From positions 15,879,572 to 15,943,571 of the forward strand of contig JANCRA010000009.1 of NCBI GenBank assembly GCA_024362935.1: DNA of 64,000 bases, written 5' to 3'. Below are positions 1 through 14,836 of this stretch, piece after piece. Numbering within the stretch: position 1 is the stretch's first letter; each line of letters begins with the position of its first letter. The DNA comes from Setophaga petechia (taxonomy: Eukaryota > Chordata > Aves > Passeriformes > Parulidae). The notes beneath the pieces are model-generated. The model did not search any database. It had not been told where the DNA came from and saw only the letters and a program-made list of their open reading frames with translations. The translations under genes and the position numbers were made by a program.

Positions 1-2316
1 GTTAGAATTGAAAAATGCCTGTTCTGTGTGATGAAACCTTGAGCTGATTTTTGAAATGTACTTTCCTAGACAAGTTCCTCTGAGTGAATGTCACAAAGCA
101 GTCTAAAAGCAGGCTTAAATTAAAAAACAGAGCAAAACAACCAAAACAAAATACAGTATGTGCTTGAATACATTTTAAACAGAAAACACAGAGGTGACAG
201 AAACAGAAAAACCCCTGTATGTTATTAAACCAGTCCCTTGCTGAGTTCTAGGACATTCCTTCCCTTGCAGACTTGGTCTCAGAACTGCAATGAAGTATTT
301 CTACTCCTTTTAGTTACTGGGGAAATTCTGGGTTACATTTAAGTCTTGCTTTTTATTGCATTTAAGTCTCTCTTTTATTCTGGCAATTTGGATGATATTT
401 TTCTAGGGACTTGTTCTTGGTATGCCTCCCATTCATTAGAAGAACATATTTTTGTAAATAGATGTGGCAAATATTCTTCTAAATGTTCTCAGAATTATTA
501 AATACTATTAGATAATCCTTTACAAGATTAAGGCGTCCTACTTTTCATTCTCCCTCCTCCTAAATTATTCTTCACTCAATGATTCGTCATAATTGTACAA
601 CTGCATTACCATAAAATTTGTGTGTAACTATAAATAATAAGTATTAGAGGGGGATTTGACAGGTTTAGAAATCTTAATCTGTCAAAAATTTTATTTATAT
701 AGCTGTAGAAATTACATCAGAGAGATTTCTGCTACAATTGTAGAAATAGAAATTTTTAATAATATTTCTTTGAGATGGGATGCAATTGTTTTTATTGTGT
801 TGTTCAAAGGCAAACAGATCTGACTTTTACTCTTCTAAAATGTGAACTGTGTATTTGTCTAGTTACTGTTTCTATACTTAGTGTCTTAATATGTAGTTCA
901 CAGGATGTTTTCTAAAAATGGATTGATTATATTCTAGCCCAACAGCTTCTCTGGGGATTTTCAGGTATGGTTATTAATTGAGGATGTACTGGTTTGGACT
1001 GAGGCTTGATATTTGTGTGAATTTGGTGATTAGCTTTTCTCATTTCCCCAGCTTTCTTGTAAAAAAACTTACCGAATAGTGCTGCCAAGACATAACAACC
1101 TAACATAATTAGAAAAATATTTCTAAATACAGTTCAGGGGAAAATGCATACTGATGAAGAAAACCTTGTGATTATGTTACATGGAAATTATCAGTATCTT
1201 TGTTGGTTTATTTATATATATTTAATCATTTTACATGCAGGAAGATTTCTAGTCTTCCTAGAAAGAGGAGGATTACCTGTATAGTTTTAAAACCTGTATT
1301 TTTAACTTCTCAAACTAAAACAATGAGGTTTAAGTTGAGCTTTTAAGTAGATTCTTATCTTCCATGGGCCCTTTCTGCAAGTTTTCCTCACTTTTACAGG
1401 GCTGATGTGTTTACCTGTTTTTGTGTTCAATAGAGCTATCAGTCTGTAGCTCTGTAGGCATTAAGTGAAAGAAAAAAGATTTTTTCTGAAGGATGTCTAT
1501 AACTGCTCTCAATCTTTATTTGGATTGTTACCTTCAAGAAGATGGTAATGGTAACCAGATGTGTGATGAAAGATCTGAAATTCAAATAGATATCTTGCTT
1601 TCACTTCTGTCATTATTTCACTTTTGTCATCATTTCTGATGCATTGGGAGGTAGTGATATTTTTTTATTCTGTGCTGTTTTACTCCCAGAAGTTCTGTAG
1701 TTTTTAAGTATAAACTTTCCTAATGATAATTAAGACATGAGTGTAAAGACATATATCTTTTAGTGAGAACATCAGTAATAAGAATAAAAACATATAGACT
1801 TAGTTTCAGCACTTCCTACCTGAGTCTAATTTATTGTCAGTTTTAGTTGTAAGAGCAGCTGCACCTGAACCACTTTGCTGTATCTAATAAATAATCTTTT
1901 AAATCTATTTAACATTTCCAGCTATAGACAAATAAAGGATTAGATTTTTATTTACCACTAGGCAAATAAGCTGGGTAAAGAATTAACTAAAAAAAAAAAA
2001 AGTTTGTAGTTCAATTCTAAATCTCTTGTTGCTATATATGCCTGAGAATGTTTGTGTTAAACTAACAAATATAATAACATAGTGATAATTTTCAAATTGT
2101 TTATATTTTCATACTAATATGGAATGTATTTTCTTTTAATTAACTCCTGAAAGTAAACTGCAGTCATGGTTAACAAACTTTTTTTTTTTCTAGAAAATGC
2201 AGAATACAGATTAGACTTTTTTTCCTTGTTTTCTTTTTTCATTGTCCCCTGAAGCCATTTGCCAAGTAACTCTGCTCTGTGATTTTCACAGCTTTTCCCT
2301 TTTGCTGTAATTTCAG
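1..2316 (+). other. SACS: SACS intron (3' part) leading to the giant exon
   Basis: AT-rich non-coding DNA upstream of the large SACS exon. It ends in a pyrimidine-rich stretch and an AG at 2315-2316, which is the acceptor I chose for the giant exon. A stronger-looking pyrimidine run with an AG lies at 2192-2193, but using it would bring in an in-frame TGA at 2250-2252. I scanned the stretch for another SACS exon (a long open frame between AG and GT) and saw none. I see no recognisable transposon. Confidence 0.7.
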
Positions 2317-5300
2317 GGAGGCCATGCACTCAGCTGCAGCTCCTGAACCCAGAAAAGTTTGCCCGGCTCATTAAAGAAATTATGAACAACCTGTGGCCTG
2401 GGAGAGATGTGGTTGTACAGTGGTATCCAGGCTTGGAAGAAAAAAAACACCCGTCAGTTTCCTGGCTGAAGATGGTCTGGAAGAATCTATACATACATTT
2501 TTCTGATGACTTGAGTGTGTTTGATGAAATGCCGCTTATCCCCAAGACACTGCTGGAGGAAAATCAAACTTCGGTGGAACTGGTTAGATTTAGGAATCCA
2601 TCACCCATCATTCTGGAAGACGAATCTGACACTCAGCTCCCAGAATATTTAGCTGATATTATTCAGAAAATTGGTGGAGTTGTACTTAAGAAACTGGATA
2701 TTTCTATCCAACATCCACTTATAAAAAAGTATGTGCATCCACCATTGCCAAGTGCTGTTTTACAAATAATGGAAAAAATGTCCTTACAGAAATTATACAA
2801 TCAGGTTGCGTCATTCCCACCGACACATAAAGATGCTCTTAGGGCATTCTTAGCTAGTTTAACAGATGCAAATGAAAAAGAGAAGAAAATTATTCAGGAA
2901 TTGCAAATATTTAAAAAAATTGAAAAATCGTCTGATGAAAGTGTCCCTGTTTTTACTGGACTAAAAGGTAGTAAGGTTTTACACCACACTGCCAAAATTC
3001 CTCCTGGTCTGAGGTTTTCTGTTCCAATAATTGACAGCAGTGATGAAGCAACTATTCGCTTAGCTAATTTGCTGAAAACAGAACAGCTAAGGAGCACAGA
3101 CTGCTTGAAGTTGGTTATAGAAGACATAAGAAGTGATTTTTATTCCTATGATGAAACAGCACAGATCATGCAATGGGTTCTTGAAAATTTGACTTTTCTG
3201 AAAAATGAGAATACAGACGTGATAGATTGGCTGACACCACTAAAGTTTATTCAGATCTCACCAGAAAAGATAATGTCAGCAAACGAACTCTTTGATCCTG
3301 AGGTAGAACTTCTGCAATATTTGTTTTATGCTGAGGAGGAAAGTTGCTTCCCCCCTGTTATTTTTACATCCTCAGATATTCTTCATTCACTAAGACAAAT
3401 AGGCTTAAAAAATGAAGCCAATCTTGACGAAAATGATATCTTGAGAGTGGCAAAAAAAATTGAAAGTTTGCATGCTGACTCAAACACCAATCATGATTTG
3501 CTATTAAGAAAAGCTAGAACTCTCTTAACAATTTTGAACAAAAACCATATGCTGCTTCAATCATCTGAAACAAAAGCTGCAATGAAAAAGATAAAATGGA
3601 TTCCTGCAAGTAAGGAAAGGCCTCCAAATTATCCAGGGTCCTTGGTTTGGAAAGGAGATCACTCTAATCTGTGTTCACCACCAGAAATGTGTGATATATC
3701 ACATGCAATTTTAGTTGGTTCCTCAGTTCCTCTTGTGGAAAATGTACTGTTGGATATAGAGAAAGCACTTGGCATCCCCACGAAGCCCAGCATAAAAGCA
3801 GTCTTGAAACATTTCAAGGTGGTAGTTGATTGGCATAGTTCTAAAACCTTCAGTGATGAGGACTACTATCAATTTCAGCATATCTTGCTTGAGATTTATG
3901 GATTTATGCATGATCATCTAGAAGAAGGGAAAGAAGCTTTTAAAGCCCTGAAATTTCCCTGGGTTTGGACAGGTAAAACATTTTGTTCCCTCACACAAGC
4001 AGTTATAAAATCAGTTCCTGATCTTGATCTCCAGCCTTATCTACATTATGTCCCCAAAACTATGGCAAAGTTTCACCAGTTGTTTAAATGTTGTGGTTCA
4101 ATTGAGGAGTTAACGCCAGACCATGTTTCTATGGTCATTCAGAAAATATATCTGAAGAGTGAGCAGTCTCTCTCGGAACAAGAGAGTAAGCAAAGCCTTC
4201 ACATTATGTTGAGCATCATAAGATGGCTGTACAGCAATCAGATCCCCGCAAGTCTGCATACGCCCATGCCACTGTACAGTGGCAAACTTCCTTATAAACT
4301 TGCAATGAAGCCAATTCATGAGTGCTGTTACTGTGACATCAAAGTTGATGACTTAAACGATCTGCTTGAGGATTCTGTTGAACCCATAATTTTGGTGCAC
4401 GAAGACATACCAATGAAAACCGCCGAGTGGTTAAATGTCCCATGCCTTAGCACAAGATTGATTAATCCAGAAAATATGGGGTTTGAACAATCTGGGCAAA
4501 GAGAGCCTCTGACTGTCAGAATTAAAAACATATTGGAAGAATACCCTTCCATTTCAGATATCTTTAAGGAGCTTCTTCAAAATGCTGACGATGCTAATGC
4601 AACAGAATGTAATTTCCTGATTGACATGAGAAGAAATATGGACATAAGAGAGAACCTTCTGGATCCAGGAATGGCAGCATGTCATGGTCCAGCTTTGTGG
4701 TCATTCAATAATTCTGAGTTTTCAGACTCTGATTTCCTAAATATAACTCGATTAGGAGAGTCTCTAAAAAGGAGTGAAGTTGACAAAGTAGGAAAATTTG
4801 GACTGGGATTCAATTCTGTTTATCATATCACTGATGTTCCTATTATTTTGAGCCGGGAATTCATGATTATGTTTGATCCAAATGTCAACCACATAAGTAA
4901 GCATATCAGAGATAAATCTAACCCTGGCATCAAAATCAACTGGAGTAAGCAACAAAAGAGACTGCGAAAATTTCCAAATCAGTTTAAGCCATTTATAGGA
5001 GTTTTTGGTTGCCAGCTACCACTGACAGTAGAATCTCCCTATAGCTACAAAGGAACACTTTTCAGGCTGTCCTTTAGGACTCAGCAGGAAGCTAAAGTGA
5101 GTGAAGTCAGCAGTGCATCCTACAATACAGCAGACATTTACTCTCTTGTGGATGAATTTAGCATTTGCGGTCACAGACTGATAATATTTGCTCAGAGTGT
5201 AAATTCGATGGTTTTGAAATACTTGAAAATTGAAGCAGATGATCCTGGCGTGGCACAAGATGTTGTCACTATCAGAAAAAATCTGTGTTCTTCCAAAGCC

Positions 5301-8300
5301 TTGAGTGCACCAAATGTAAGTGTTTTAAAGGAAGCAGCTAAACTCATGAAGGTGTGCAGCAGCAGTACTAAAAAGCTTCCCACTGAAACACCAAAGTCAT
5401 CATGTATCCTGCAGATAGTGGTAGAGGAATTTCACCATGTGTTCAGGCGGATTGCTGATTTACAGTCTCCACTTTTCAGAGGTACCGAAGAAGATCCAGC
5501 TGCTTTCTTTGAAATGGCTAAATCAGGACAGACGAAAAGATCAGGTGATGAATTGCCACAGAAAACAGTAGATTCAACAACATGGCTTATATGTTCTTGC
5601 ATGGACGTTGGAGATGCTTTGAAATTTTCTTTGCATGAAAGTGGACGAAGACTAGGCCTAGTTCCCTGTGGTGGTGTAGGAGTGTTGCTCTCTGAAACCC
5701 AGGATCAAAAATGGATTGTGAAACCTAATTGTAACAACATAGGTGAAGTATTCTGCTATTTACCTCTGCGAATAAAAACAGGCTTACCTCTTCACATAAA
5801 TGGCTGCTTTGCAGTTACTTCAAATCGGAAAGAAATCTGGAAAACGGACACAAAAGGAAGATGGAATACAGTATTCATGAGGCATGTTATTGTAAAAGCC
5901 TACATAGAAGCCCTTTGTGTTTTACGTGACATGGCAATCAATGGTGAGCTAGTTGACTACAATTACTGTGCAGTGTGGCCAGATCCTGATTCAGTTCATG
6001 ATGATTTTTCTGTTATTTGTCAAGGGTTTTATGAGGACATAGCTCATATGAAAAGCAAAGAAGGGATCAAAGTGTTTTCTGATGGTTCGTCTTGGGTTTC
6101 CATGAAGAATGTAAGGTTTTTAGATGACTCCATACTGAAACGGCCAGACGTTGGGCCATCAGCCTTCAAGATCTTTCTGAAGTACCTTAAAAAAACTGGC
6201 TCCAAAAATCTGTGTGCTGTAGATCTTCCATCCTGGGTAAAGACAGGATTTGAAGAAGCGGGATGCAAATACATATTATCGGAGAACACTTTCTCTGAGA
6301 AACAGTTCTTTTCTGAGGTATTTTTCCCTAACATTCAGGAGATTGATCCAGAGCTACGTGATCCTCTGATGCGCTATGTTCTCAATGAAAAACTTGAGGA
6401 GTTCTCAGGAATTCTTCGTGCTACTCCATGTATTCCCTGTTCATTGGATGGACATTCATTAGTTACGCCATCAAGACTGATCCATCCTGAAGGAAGAGTT
6501 GCAAAGTTGTACGATGCTGAGGACGGAAGATTTCCTTATGGTACCACTCAGGATTATCTTAACCCTGTTATTTTGGTTAAACTTGTGCAGTTAGGAATGG
6601 CTAAAGATGATATCTTATGGGAAGATCTGATAGAACGTGCAGAGTCAGTGGCTGAAATTAACAAGACTGATCATGCTTCAGCTTGTCTCAGGAGCAGCAT
6701 TATATTGAGTCTTATTGATGAAAAATTAAAATCTAGAGATCCTAGAGCTAAAGAATTTGCTGCAAAATGTCAAAACATTCCTTTCCTTCCTTTCCTTAGC
6801 AAACCAGCAGGCTTCTCACTGCACTGGAAAGGCAGTGATTTTCAGCCTGAAGCAATGTTTTCAGCAAATGATCTTTTCACTGCTGATCATCAAGATATAG
6901 TTTGCCTCATACAACCAATTCTTAATGAAAATTCCCACTCTTTTAAAGGTTGTGGTACTTTGTCATTAGCTGTCAAAGAATTTTTGGGTTTACTTAAGAA
7001 ACCAGCTGTTAATTTAGTCATAAATCAGTTAGAAGAAGTTGCAAAGTCGTTTGATGGAATCACGTTGTACCAAGAAAACATCACTAATGCTTGTTACAAA
7101 TACCTGCATGAAGCGATGCTAGAGAGTGAATCAACAAAAGCCATGATAATTGAACAGCTAACAAACTGTAGTTTTATTTTGGTTGAGAATGTGTATGCTG
7201 ATCCATCAAAAGTGTCTTTTCATTTGAATTTTGAGGCAGCACCCTATCTCTATCAATTGCCTAACAAATACAAAAATAGTTTCCGTGAGCTGTTTGAAAG
7301 TGTGGGTGTAAGACAGGCTTTCACAGTTGAAGACTTTGCTGTAGTTCTGGAATCAATAAATCAGGAGAGAGGGACCAAACAACTAACAGAAGACAGCTTT
7401 CAGCTCTGCAGGCGAATAATTAGTGAAGGAATATGGGGCCTCATTAGAGAGAAGAAGCAGGAATTTTGTGAGAAAAAGTATGGTGAGATATTGTTGCCAG
7501 ATACTCGTCTTGCACTTCTGCCTGCAAAATCTTTGTGTTACAATGACTGTCCGTGGATCAAAGTTAAAGACACAACTGTTAAATATTGTCATGGCGATAT
7601 TCCAAGAGAAGTTGCAGTGAAGCTTGGAGCAATACCAAAACGCCATAAAGCTTTAGAAAGATACGCATCAAATATCTGTTTTACTACCCTTGGAACAGAA
7701 TTTGGCCAGAAAGAAAAATTGACTAGTAGAATTAAAAGCATTCTGAATGCTTACCCTTCAGAAAAAGAAATGCTGAAAGAACTCCTTCAGAATGCAGATG
7801 ATGCAAAAGCCACAGAGATCTGTTTTGTGTTTGATCCTAGACAGCATCCAGCCGATAGAATATTTGATGAGAAATGGGCACCACTTCAAGGACCAGCACT
7901 GTGTGTTTACAACAATCAGCCTTTTACAGAAGATGATATTCGGGGAATCCAGAACCTTGGAAAAGGTACAAAAGTAGGGAATCCCTGTAAAACTGGGCAA
8001 TATGGTATAGGTTTCAATTCTGTTTATCACATTACAGATTGCCCTTCTTTCCTGTCTGGCAACGATATACTTTGCATCTTTGACCCTCATGCGAGATATG
8101 CACCAGGTTCAACATCAACAAGTCCTGGCCGCATGTTTAGAGATTTAGATGCAGATTTCAGAACACAGTTCTCAGATGTACTGGATCTCTACTTAGGAAA
8201 TCACTTTAAACTGGACAATTGTACAATGTTTAGGTTTCCTCTTCGAAATGGAGAAATGGCAAAAGTTTCAGAAATTTCGTCAGTTCCGTGCTCAGATAGA

Positions 8301-11300
8301 ATGGTCCAAAATCTTTTGGATAAGCTGCGTACAGATGGAGCAGAACTCCTAATGTTTTTGAACCATATGGAAAAAATTTCTATTTGTGAGATAGAAAAAA
8401 CAACAGGAGCACTGAATGTCCTGTATTCTGTACAAGGCAAAATCACTGATGGAGACCGACTGAAACGAAAGCAATTCCATGCATCTGTGATCGACAGTGT
8501 AACTAAAAAGAAGCAGCTGAGTGAAATACCTGTACAGCAGATTACTTACACAATGGATACTGAAGACTCTGAAGGAAATCTCACCACTTGGTTAATTTGT
8601 AACAGGTCAGGCTTTTCTGCCATGGAAAAGGTATCCAAAAGTGTGGTCTCAGCCCACAAGAATGAGGACATTACTCTTTTCCCTCGTGGTGGAGTAGCAG
8701 CTTGCATTACTCACAATTACAAAAAGCCCCACAGAGCATTCTGTTTCTTACCCTTATCATTAGAAACTGGATTACCTTTCCATGTGAATGGACACTTTGC
8801 TCTGGACTCTGCAAGAAGAAATTTGTGGCGTGATGATAATGGTGTTGGAGTAAGAAGTGACTGGAATAGTAGTCTAATGACAGCGCTGATAGCACCAGCC
8901 TATGTTGAACTGCTGATTCAGCTGAAGAAGAGGTATTTTCCAGGCACTGACCCTACAGTATCAGTGCTGCAAAACACACCTATTCATGCTGTGAAAGACA
9001 CTTTAAAAAAGTTTTTATCCTTTTTCCCAGTTAATAGGCTTGATATTCAGCCAGACTGGTATTGCTTAGTGAAAGCAGTTTACAGTTGCATTTATGAAGA
9101 TTTGAAGCGTCTTTTACCTGTTATGAGAGCTCCAAATGTTGATGGTTCTGATTTACATTCTGCTGTTATCATCACGTGGGTTAACATGTCTACTGTGAAC
9201 AAAGGCAGACCATTCTTTGACAATTTACTACAAGATGAATTGCAGCACCTCAAAAATACAGAATACAACATCACAACACGGAAGACAGTGGCTGAAAATG
9301 TTTACAGACTAAAGCATTTACTCTTAGAAATTGGATTTAATTTGGTATACAACTGTGATGAGACTGCAAATCTCTACCACTGTTTGGTAGATGCAGATAT
9401 TCCTGTCACCTATGTGACACCTGCTGATGTCCGATTGTTCTTGATGACATTTTCTTTTCCAGACTCTAATTGCCACATTGGAAAGTTACCCTGTCGTCTT
9501 CAGCAGACAAATTTGAAACTGTTCCATAGCCTCAAACTCCTGGTTGACTACTGTTTCAAAGATGCAGAAGAAAATGAAATCCAAATTGAGGGTTTGCCAC
9601 TCCTCATTACTCTGGACAATGTTTTGCAAGTTTTTGATTCAAAGCGACCAAAGTTCTTGACAACATACCATGAATTGATTCCATCACGGAAGGATCTCTT
9701 TATGAACACATTGTATTTGAGATACAACAATATTCTGCTCAGCAGTGAAGTAGCAAAAGTCTTTGATATCAGAAGTTTTGCTGAATTGTTATCATCTGTG
9801 CTGCCGAGAGAGTATAAAACTAAAAATTGTATGAAATGGAAGGAAAACTTTGCAAGTGAATCTTGGCTTAAAAGTGCTTGGCATTTTATCAGCGAGTCTC
9901 TAAATATTAAGGAAGAACAAGAAGACACACAAGCAAAATTTGATGGCGTTATTGAAACTTTGAAGGACTGGACTTTGCTCCCAGGTGTAAAGTTTACTGT
10001 CTCAGCCAATCATCTGGTTGTGCCAGAGTGTGATGTCTTGCTGCCACTCAGCATCATGCACATAGCTGTCTTTCCAAATGCCCAGAGTGATAAAGTCTTC
10101 CATGCTTTAATGAAAACAGGTTGCATTCAGCTGGCATTGAACAAAATCTGCTCCAAAGACAGTGCTTTAGTGCCTTTGTTGTCAGGACGTACAGCAAACA
10201 TAGATAATCCCTCCAGCATTCTGAAAGCCATACAATATATGGTACAGACATCAACATTTAAGACTGAAAAGTTAGCAGAAAGTGACTTTGAGGCTCTCCT
10301 AATGTACTTCAATTGCAACTTATGTCATTTGACATCTCAGGATGACATTAAAATTTTAAAGTCTCTTCCGTGTTACAAATCAATCAGTGGCCGATACATC
10401 AGCATTGCAAAATATGGGACGTGCTATGTCCTCACAAAAAGCATCCCATCAGTAGAAGTAGACAGATGGACACAGTCAACTTCATCAGCTTTTCTTGAGG
10501 AGAAGGTTCATTTGAAAGATTTATACACTATGCTTGGCTGTGTCTCTGTGGATGATCTTGAAGTGTACTTGAAACATCTTTTGCCAAAAATTGAAAGTCT
10601 GTCTTATGATGCAAAATTAGAACATTTGATCTACTTAAAGAATAGGCTGACTAGCATTGAAGAAACTTCAGAAATGAAAGAACAGCTGTTTGAAAAGCTT
10701 GAAAGCATTTTGATCATTCATGATGCAAGCAATAGGTTAAAACCTGCAAAGTACTTTTATGACAGGACTGTAAAAGTCTTTGAAGTTATGCTGCCTGAAA
10801 AATTCTTTATACCTCAAGATTTTTTTAAGAAGCTGGAGCAACTTACAAAACCAAAAAATCAAGCGGCGTTCCTTCCATCGTGGGTAACTTTTCTGCGACA
10901 TATCGGTTTGAAATTCATCATTTCACAGCAGCAGTTACTGCAGTTTGCTAAGGAAATCAGCATGCGAGCAAATACGGAAAACTGGTCTAAAGAAACACTA
11001 CAGAATACTGTTGACGTTCTCCTCCACCATATATTTCAAGAAAGAGCTGACCTTTTTTCAGGAAATTTTCTGAAAGAATTGTCTTTAATTCCTTTTCTGT
11101 GCCCTGAGCGAGCTCCAGCAGAATTTGTGAGATTTCATCCTCAGTATCAAGAAGTTAACGGAACTCTTCCACTTATACGATTCAATGGGGCACAGGTGAA
11201 CCCTAAATTCAAGCAGACCGACGTGTTGCAGTTGCTGTGGACATCATGTCCTATTCTTCCTGAGAAAGCAACACCTTTAAGCATCAAAGAACAAGAGGGG

Positions 11301-13877
11301 AGTAGTCTTGGTGCACAAGAACAGCTTGAGCAAGTTTTAGCCATGCTGAATGTTAATTTGGACCCTCCTCTGGACAAAGTTATCAATAACTGCAGGAACA
11401 TATGCAATATAACAACTTTGGATGAGGACATGGTGAAAACTAGGGCCAAGGTCCTAAGAAGCATTTATGAGTTTCTTAGTACAGAGAAGAGGGAATTCCG
11501 CTTTCAGCTTCGAGGAGTTTCATTTGTAATGGTGGAAGAAGGTTGGAAGCTCCTTAAGCCTGAGGAGGTGGTTATAAACCTTGAGTATGAATCTGATTTT
11601 AAACCTTATCTTTACAAGCTTCCTTTAGAACTTGGTACTTTCCATCAGTTATTTAAGCATTTGGGCACTGAAGACATTATTTCAACAAAGCAGTATGTTG
11701 AAGTGCTAGGTCGCATATATAAGAGCTCGGAAGGAAAGCAATTGGATCCCAATGAAATGCGCACAGTTAAAAGAGTAGTTTCAGGCCTGTTCAAAAGTCT
11801 TCAGAATGATTCTGTAAAGGTTAGGAACGACCTTGAGAATATGAGAGATTTTGCCCTTTACCTTCCCAGTCAAGATGGTAGGTTGGTAAAGTCTAGTATC
11901 TTAGTTTTTGATGATGCACCCCACTACAAAAGCAGAATCCAAGGTAACATTGGTGTGCAGATGCTTGTTGATCTCAGCCAGTGTTACTTAGGCAAAGACC
12001 ATGGCTTTCACACTAAATTGATAATGTTATTCCCTCAGAAGCTGAGGCCTCGCTTACTTAGCAGTATACTTGAAGAACAGTTAGATGAGGAGTCGCCCAA
12101 AATTTGTCAGTTTGGAGCGTTATGTTCTTTGCAGGGAAGGTTACAGTTACTGTTGTCTTCAGAGCAGTTCATCACAGGACTCATTAGGATTATGAAGCAT
12201 GAAAATGACAATGCTTTCCTGGCTAACGAAGAAAAAGCAATAAGACTTTGCAAAGCTTTGCGTGAAGGTTTGAAAGTTTCCTGTTTCGAGAAGTTGCAAA
12301 CAACATTAAGAGTTAAAGGGTTTGCTCCTATTCCCCACAGCAAAAGTGAAACATTTGCTTTCTTGAAGAGATATGGAAATGCAGTAATATTGCTTTACAT
12401 ACAGCATTCTGACAGCAAGGACATAAATTTCCTCTTAGCATTAGCCATGACCTTAAAATCTGCAACTGACAACCTGATTTCAGATACCTCATATTTAATT
12501 GCCATGCTGGGCTGTAATGATATTTATCGGATCAGTGAGAAGCTTGACAGCTTAGGCGTGAAGTATGACTCTTCGGAGCCATCAAAACTTGAACTACCAA
12601 CACCTGGCACTCCTATACCAGCTGAAATTCACTATACACTTCTAATGGATCCAATGAATGTATTTTATCCTGGTGAATATGTTGGTTACCTTGTTGATTC
12701 TGAAGGTGGTGATATATATGGATCATATCAGCCTACTTACACCTATGCAATCATCGTGCAAGAAGTAGAAAGAGAAGATGATGAAAGCCCCAGTTTTCTA
12801 GGGAAGATTTACCAGATTGATATTGGATATAGTGAATATAAAATAGTGAGCTCCCTTGACTTGTACAAATTTTCCAGACCAGAGGAAAGCTCTCAAGGCA
12901 GGGATAGCACACCTTCTACCCCAACCAGTCCTACAGAATTTCCAGCACATGGACCGAGGGCAATTCCACCTATCTTCACTGGTAGAGAGAGCCACAAAAC
13001 AATGTCCTCAAAACACCACTCTCCAAAAAAGATAAAGTCAAACTCGTTGCCAGAAATTTTAAGAGAAGTGACATCTGTGATTGAACAGGCTTGGAAGCTT
13101 CCAGAATTGGAAAGAAAAAAGATTATTAGGAGGCTGTATCTTAAATGGCACCCAGATAAAAATGCAGAGAATCTTGATATAGCTAATGAGGTTTTCAAAC
13201 ATTTGCAGAATGAGATTAACAGGATGGAAAAACAGGCCTTTATGGATCAAAATATGGACAGAGCCTCAAGGAGACCATTTTCATCTTCTGCTTCTCGATT
13301 TCAGTCAGATAAATTTTCATTTCAGAGATTTTACACTTCATGGAATCAGGAAGCAACAAGCCACAAATCTGAAAGGCAACAGTATAAAGAAAAGTGTCCC
13401 TCCTCCACAGGGCCCTCTTACTCCCAGCGCTTTTTCGTCCCCCCTACATTCAGGTCCGTTGGCAATCCTGTGGAGGCACGTCGATGGCTTAGGCAGGCCC
13501 GAGCCAACTTCTCAGCTGCACGAAATGACCTTCATAAAAATGCCAATGAATGGGTGTGCTTTAAGTGCTACCTTTCTACTAAACTAGCCTTGATTGCAGC
13601 TGACTACGCTGTGAAGGGCAAGTCAGACAAAGACATAAAACCAGCAGCCCTTGCACAAAAAATAGAGGAGTACAGTCAGCAACTTGAAGGACTTTCAAAT
13701 GATGTTCAGACATTGGAGGCTTATGGAGTAGATAGCTTAAAAACTAGGTATCCTGACTTGCTTCCTTTTCCACAGATTCCCAATGATAGGTTTACTTCAG
13801 AAGTTGCTATGAGAGTGATGGAATGTACTGCTTGCATCATAATAAAACTTGAAAACTTCATACAACAAAAAGTATAA
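2317..13877 (+). CDS. SACS: Sacsin, giant last coding exon (partial gene)
   Basis: Sacsin is a cytosolic giant co-chaperone; its loss causes the ataxia ARSACS in humans. This exon starts after the AG at 2315-2316 with a codon split 1+2, then runs 3,852 whole codons to TAA at 13875-13877 with no frameshift. Human sacsin is about 4,579 residues, so about 727 residues come from exons left of the window. The ATG at 2382 is internal, not the start; residues below are counted from it. HSP90-like ATPase repeat two has the ELLQNADDA box at 730-738 and the [15 protein letters not shown] glycine box at 804-818. Repeat three has the same boxes at 1800-1808 and 1872-1886. A Ser/Thr/Pro-rich linker lies near 3509-3520. 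The J domain has its HPD triad at 3590-3592, and the HEPN domain covers about 3695-3825. The XPC-binding-like region expected near 3360-3430 is placed only by comparison with human. Identity to human is very high throughout, so the call is secure. Confidence 0.98.
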
Positions 13878-14790
13878 ATTATTTGAAGAGGTAAGGGAAC
13901 TGTTATATCAAGAATTAGGTGTTTCAAGTGGTGGCATACAAATGCAATTTTGCAGATTGTGGAACATCCAAGAGGTTGCATGGTGCCAAGCAGTTTAGAA
14001 GTGTTGTGCACGAAGGTGGATTGTACCGAGGTACCTAGAACTAAAATTTACTTAAATGGGATTTTTTTTCTTAACTGAGCCTGCTGTTAAGCAAACTGCA
14101 AAACCTGAATATTTTTTAGAATTTGCAAGGAAACTGAGCTGCAAAAATTAGATGTATGCACAACATTGTGATTAATTGGCATATTATTGAACTGCACTTT
14201 ATATAACCAAAGCTTAGCTTTCTGTTAGTTAAAGCCTGTAATTATAACTCCTTATTAGATTTATTTCATTTAATGTAATGTTTCTGAAAGGGTAATGTCA
14301 GTTTTCAATGTACTAATCTTAAGACTGGACATACAATGAAATGGGAAATGGGATGGAAGTTAAAATAACTTTGGAGAAACTGCTCGAAAGTGTATATCTG
14401 TATTCTTTTGCGTTCTGTGGACATTCATGTCACTCATAGTAATACTCTTATCAGCTGGATCTGATTATAAATTTGCTGCAGCATCACACTGTAAACATTC
14501 AAAGGATAGTTTAGTACATGTAAATTGGTACAGTCATTTTAAATGCTGAATAATGATACTTGATTTAACATGCCACATCATTTTATGCATTGATTGCATT
14601 TATTTTATTATAAAATAATTAAGTATTTAATTTACTTTTTCTTTTAGAGTCTGTCATCTTTTGTTTAATCAAAAAGCATGTGGATGATATAAAATCTGTG
14701 GACATTATTATATGGTGTTTTAAGATTTTTTTTTTGGAACACCAAAACTCAGTTTTCAGATGCCTAAATGCTTGAGTTCCTTTTTTTTCC

Positions 14791-14836
14791 TTGTGTGTGT
14801 GCCTTTGTGTGTGTACATATATATATATATATTTTT
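14791..14836. repeat. TG then TA simple repeat in the SACS 3' UTR
   Basis: Two short (TG)n runs are separated by a few bases and followed by a (TA)n run of about eight units. This is a microsatellite-type tract in the probable 3' UTR of SACS and is likely variable in length. Confidence 0.85.

Noticed and set aside
2180..2252. Pyrimidine run plus AG at 2192-2193 as the acceptor of the SACS giant exon
   Set aside because: Splicing there keeps the right frame but meets TGA at 2250-2252. The AG at 2315-2316 gives a continuous frame that matches human sacsin from its first residues.
2382..2384. ATG at 2382 as the SACS start codon
   Set aside because: The frame and its similarity to sacsin continue upstream to the acceptor at 2317, and the N-terminal UBL and first ATPase repeat are missing, so this is an internal methionine.
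7423..7977. Small open frames inside the SACS exon in other frames and on the other strand
   Set aside because: They overlap a highly conserved coding frame and resemble nothing; they are shadows of the SACS frame.
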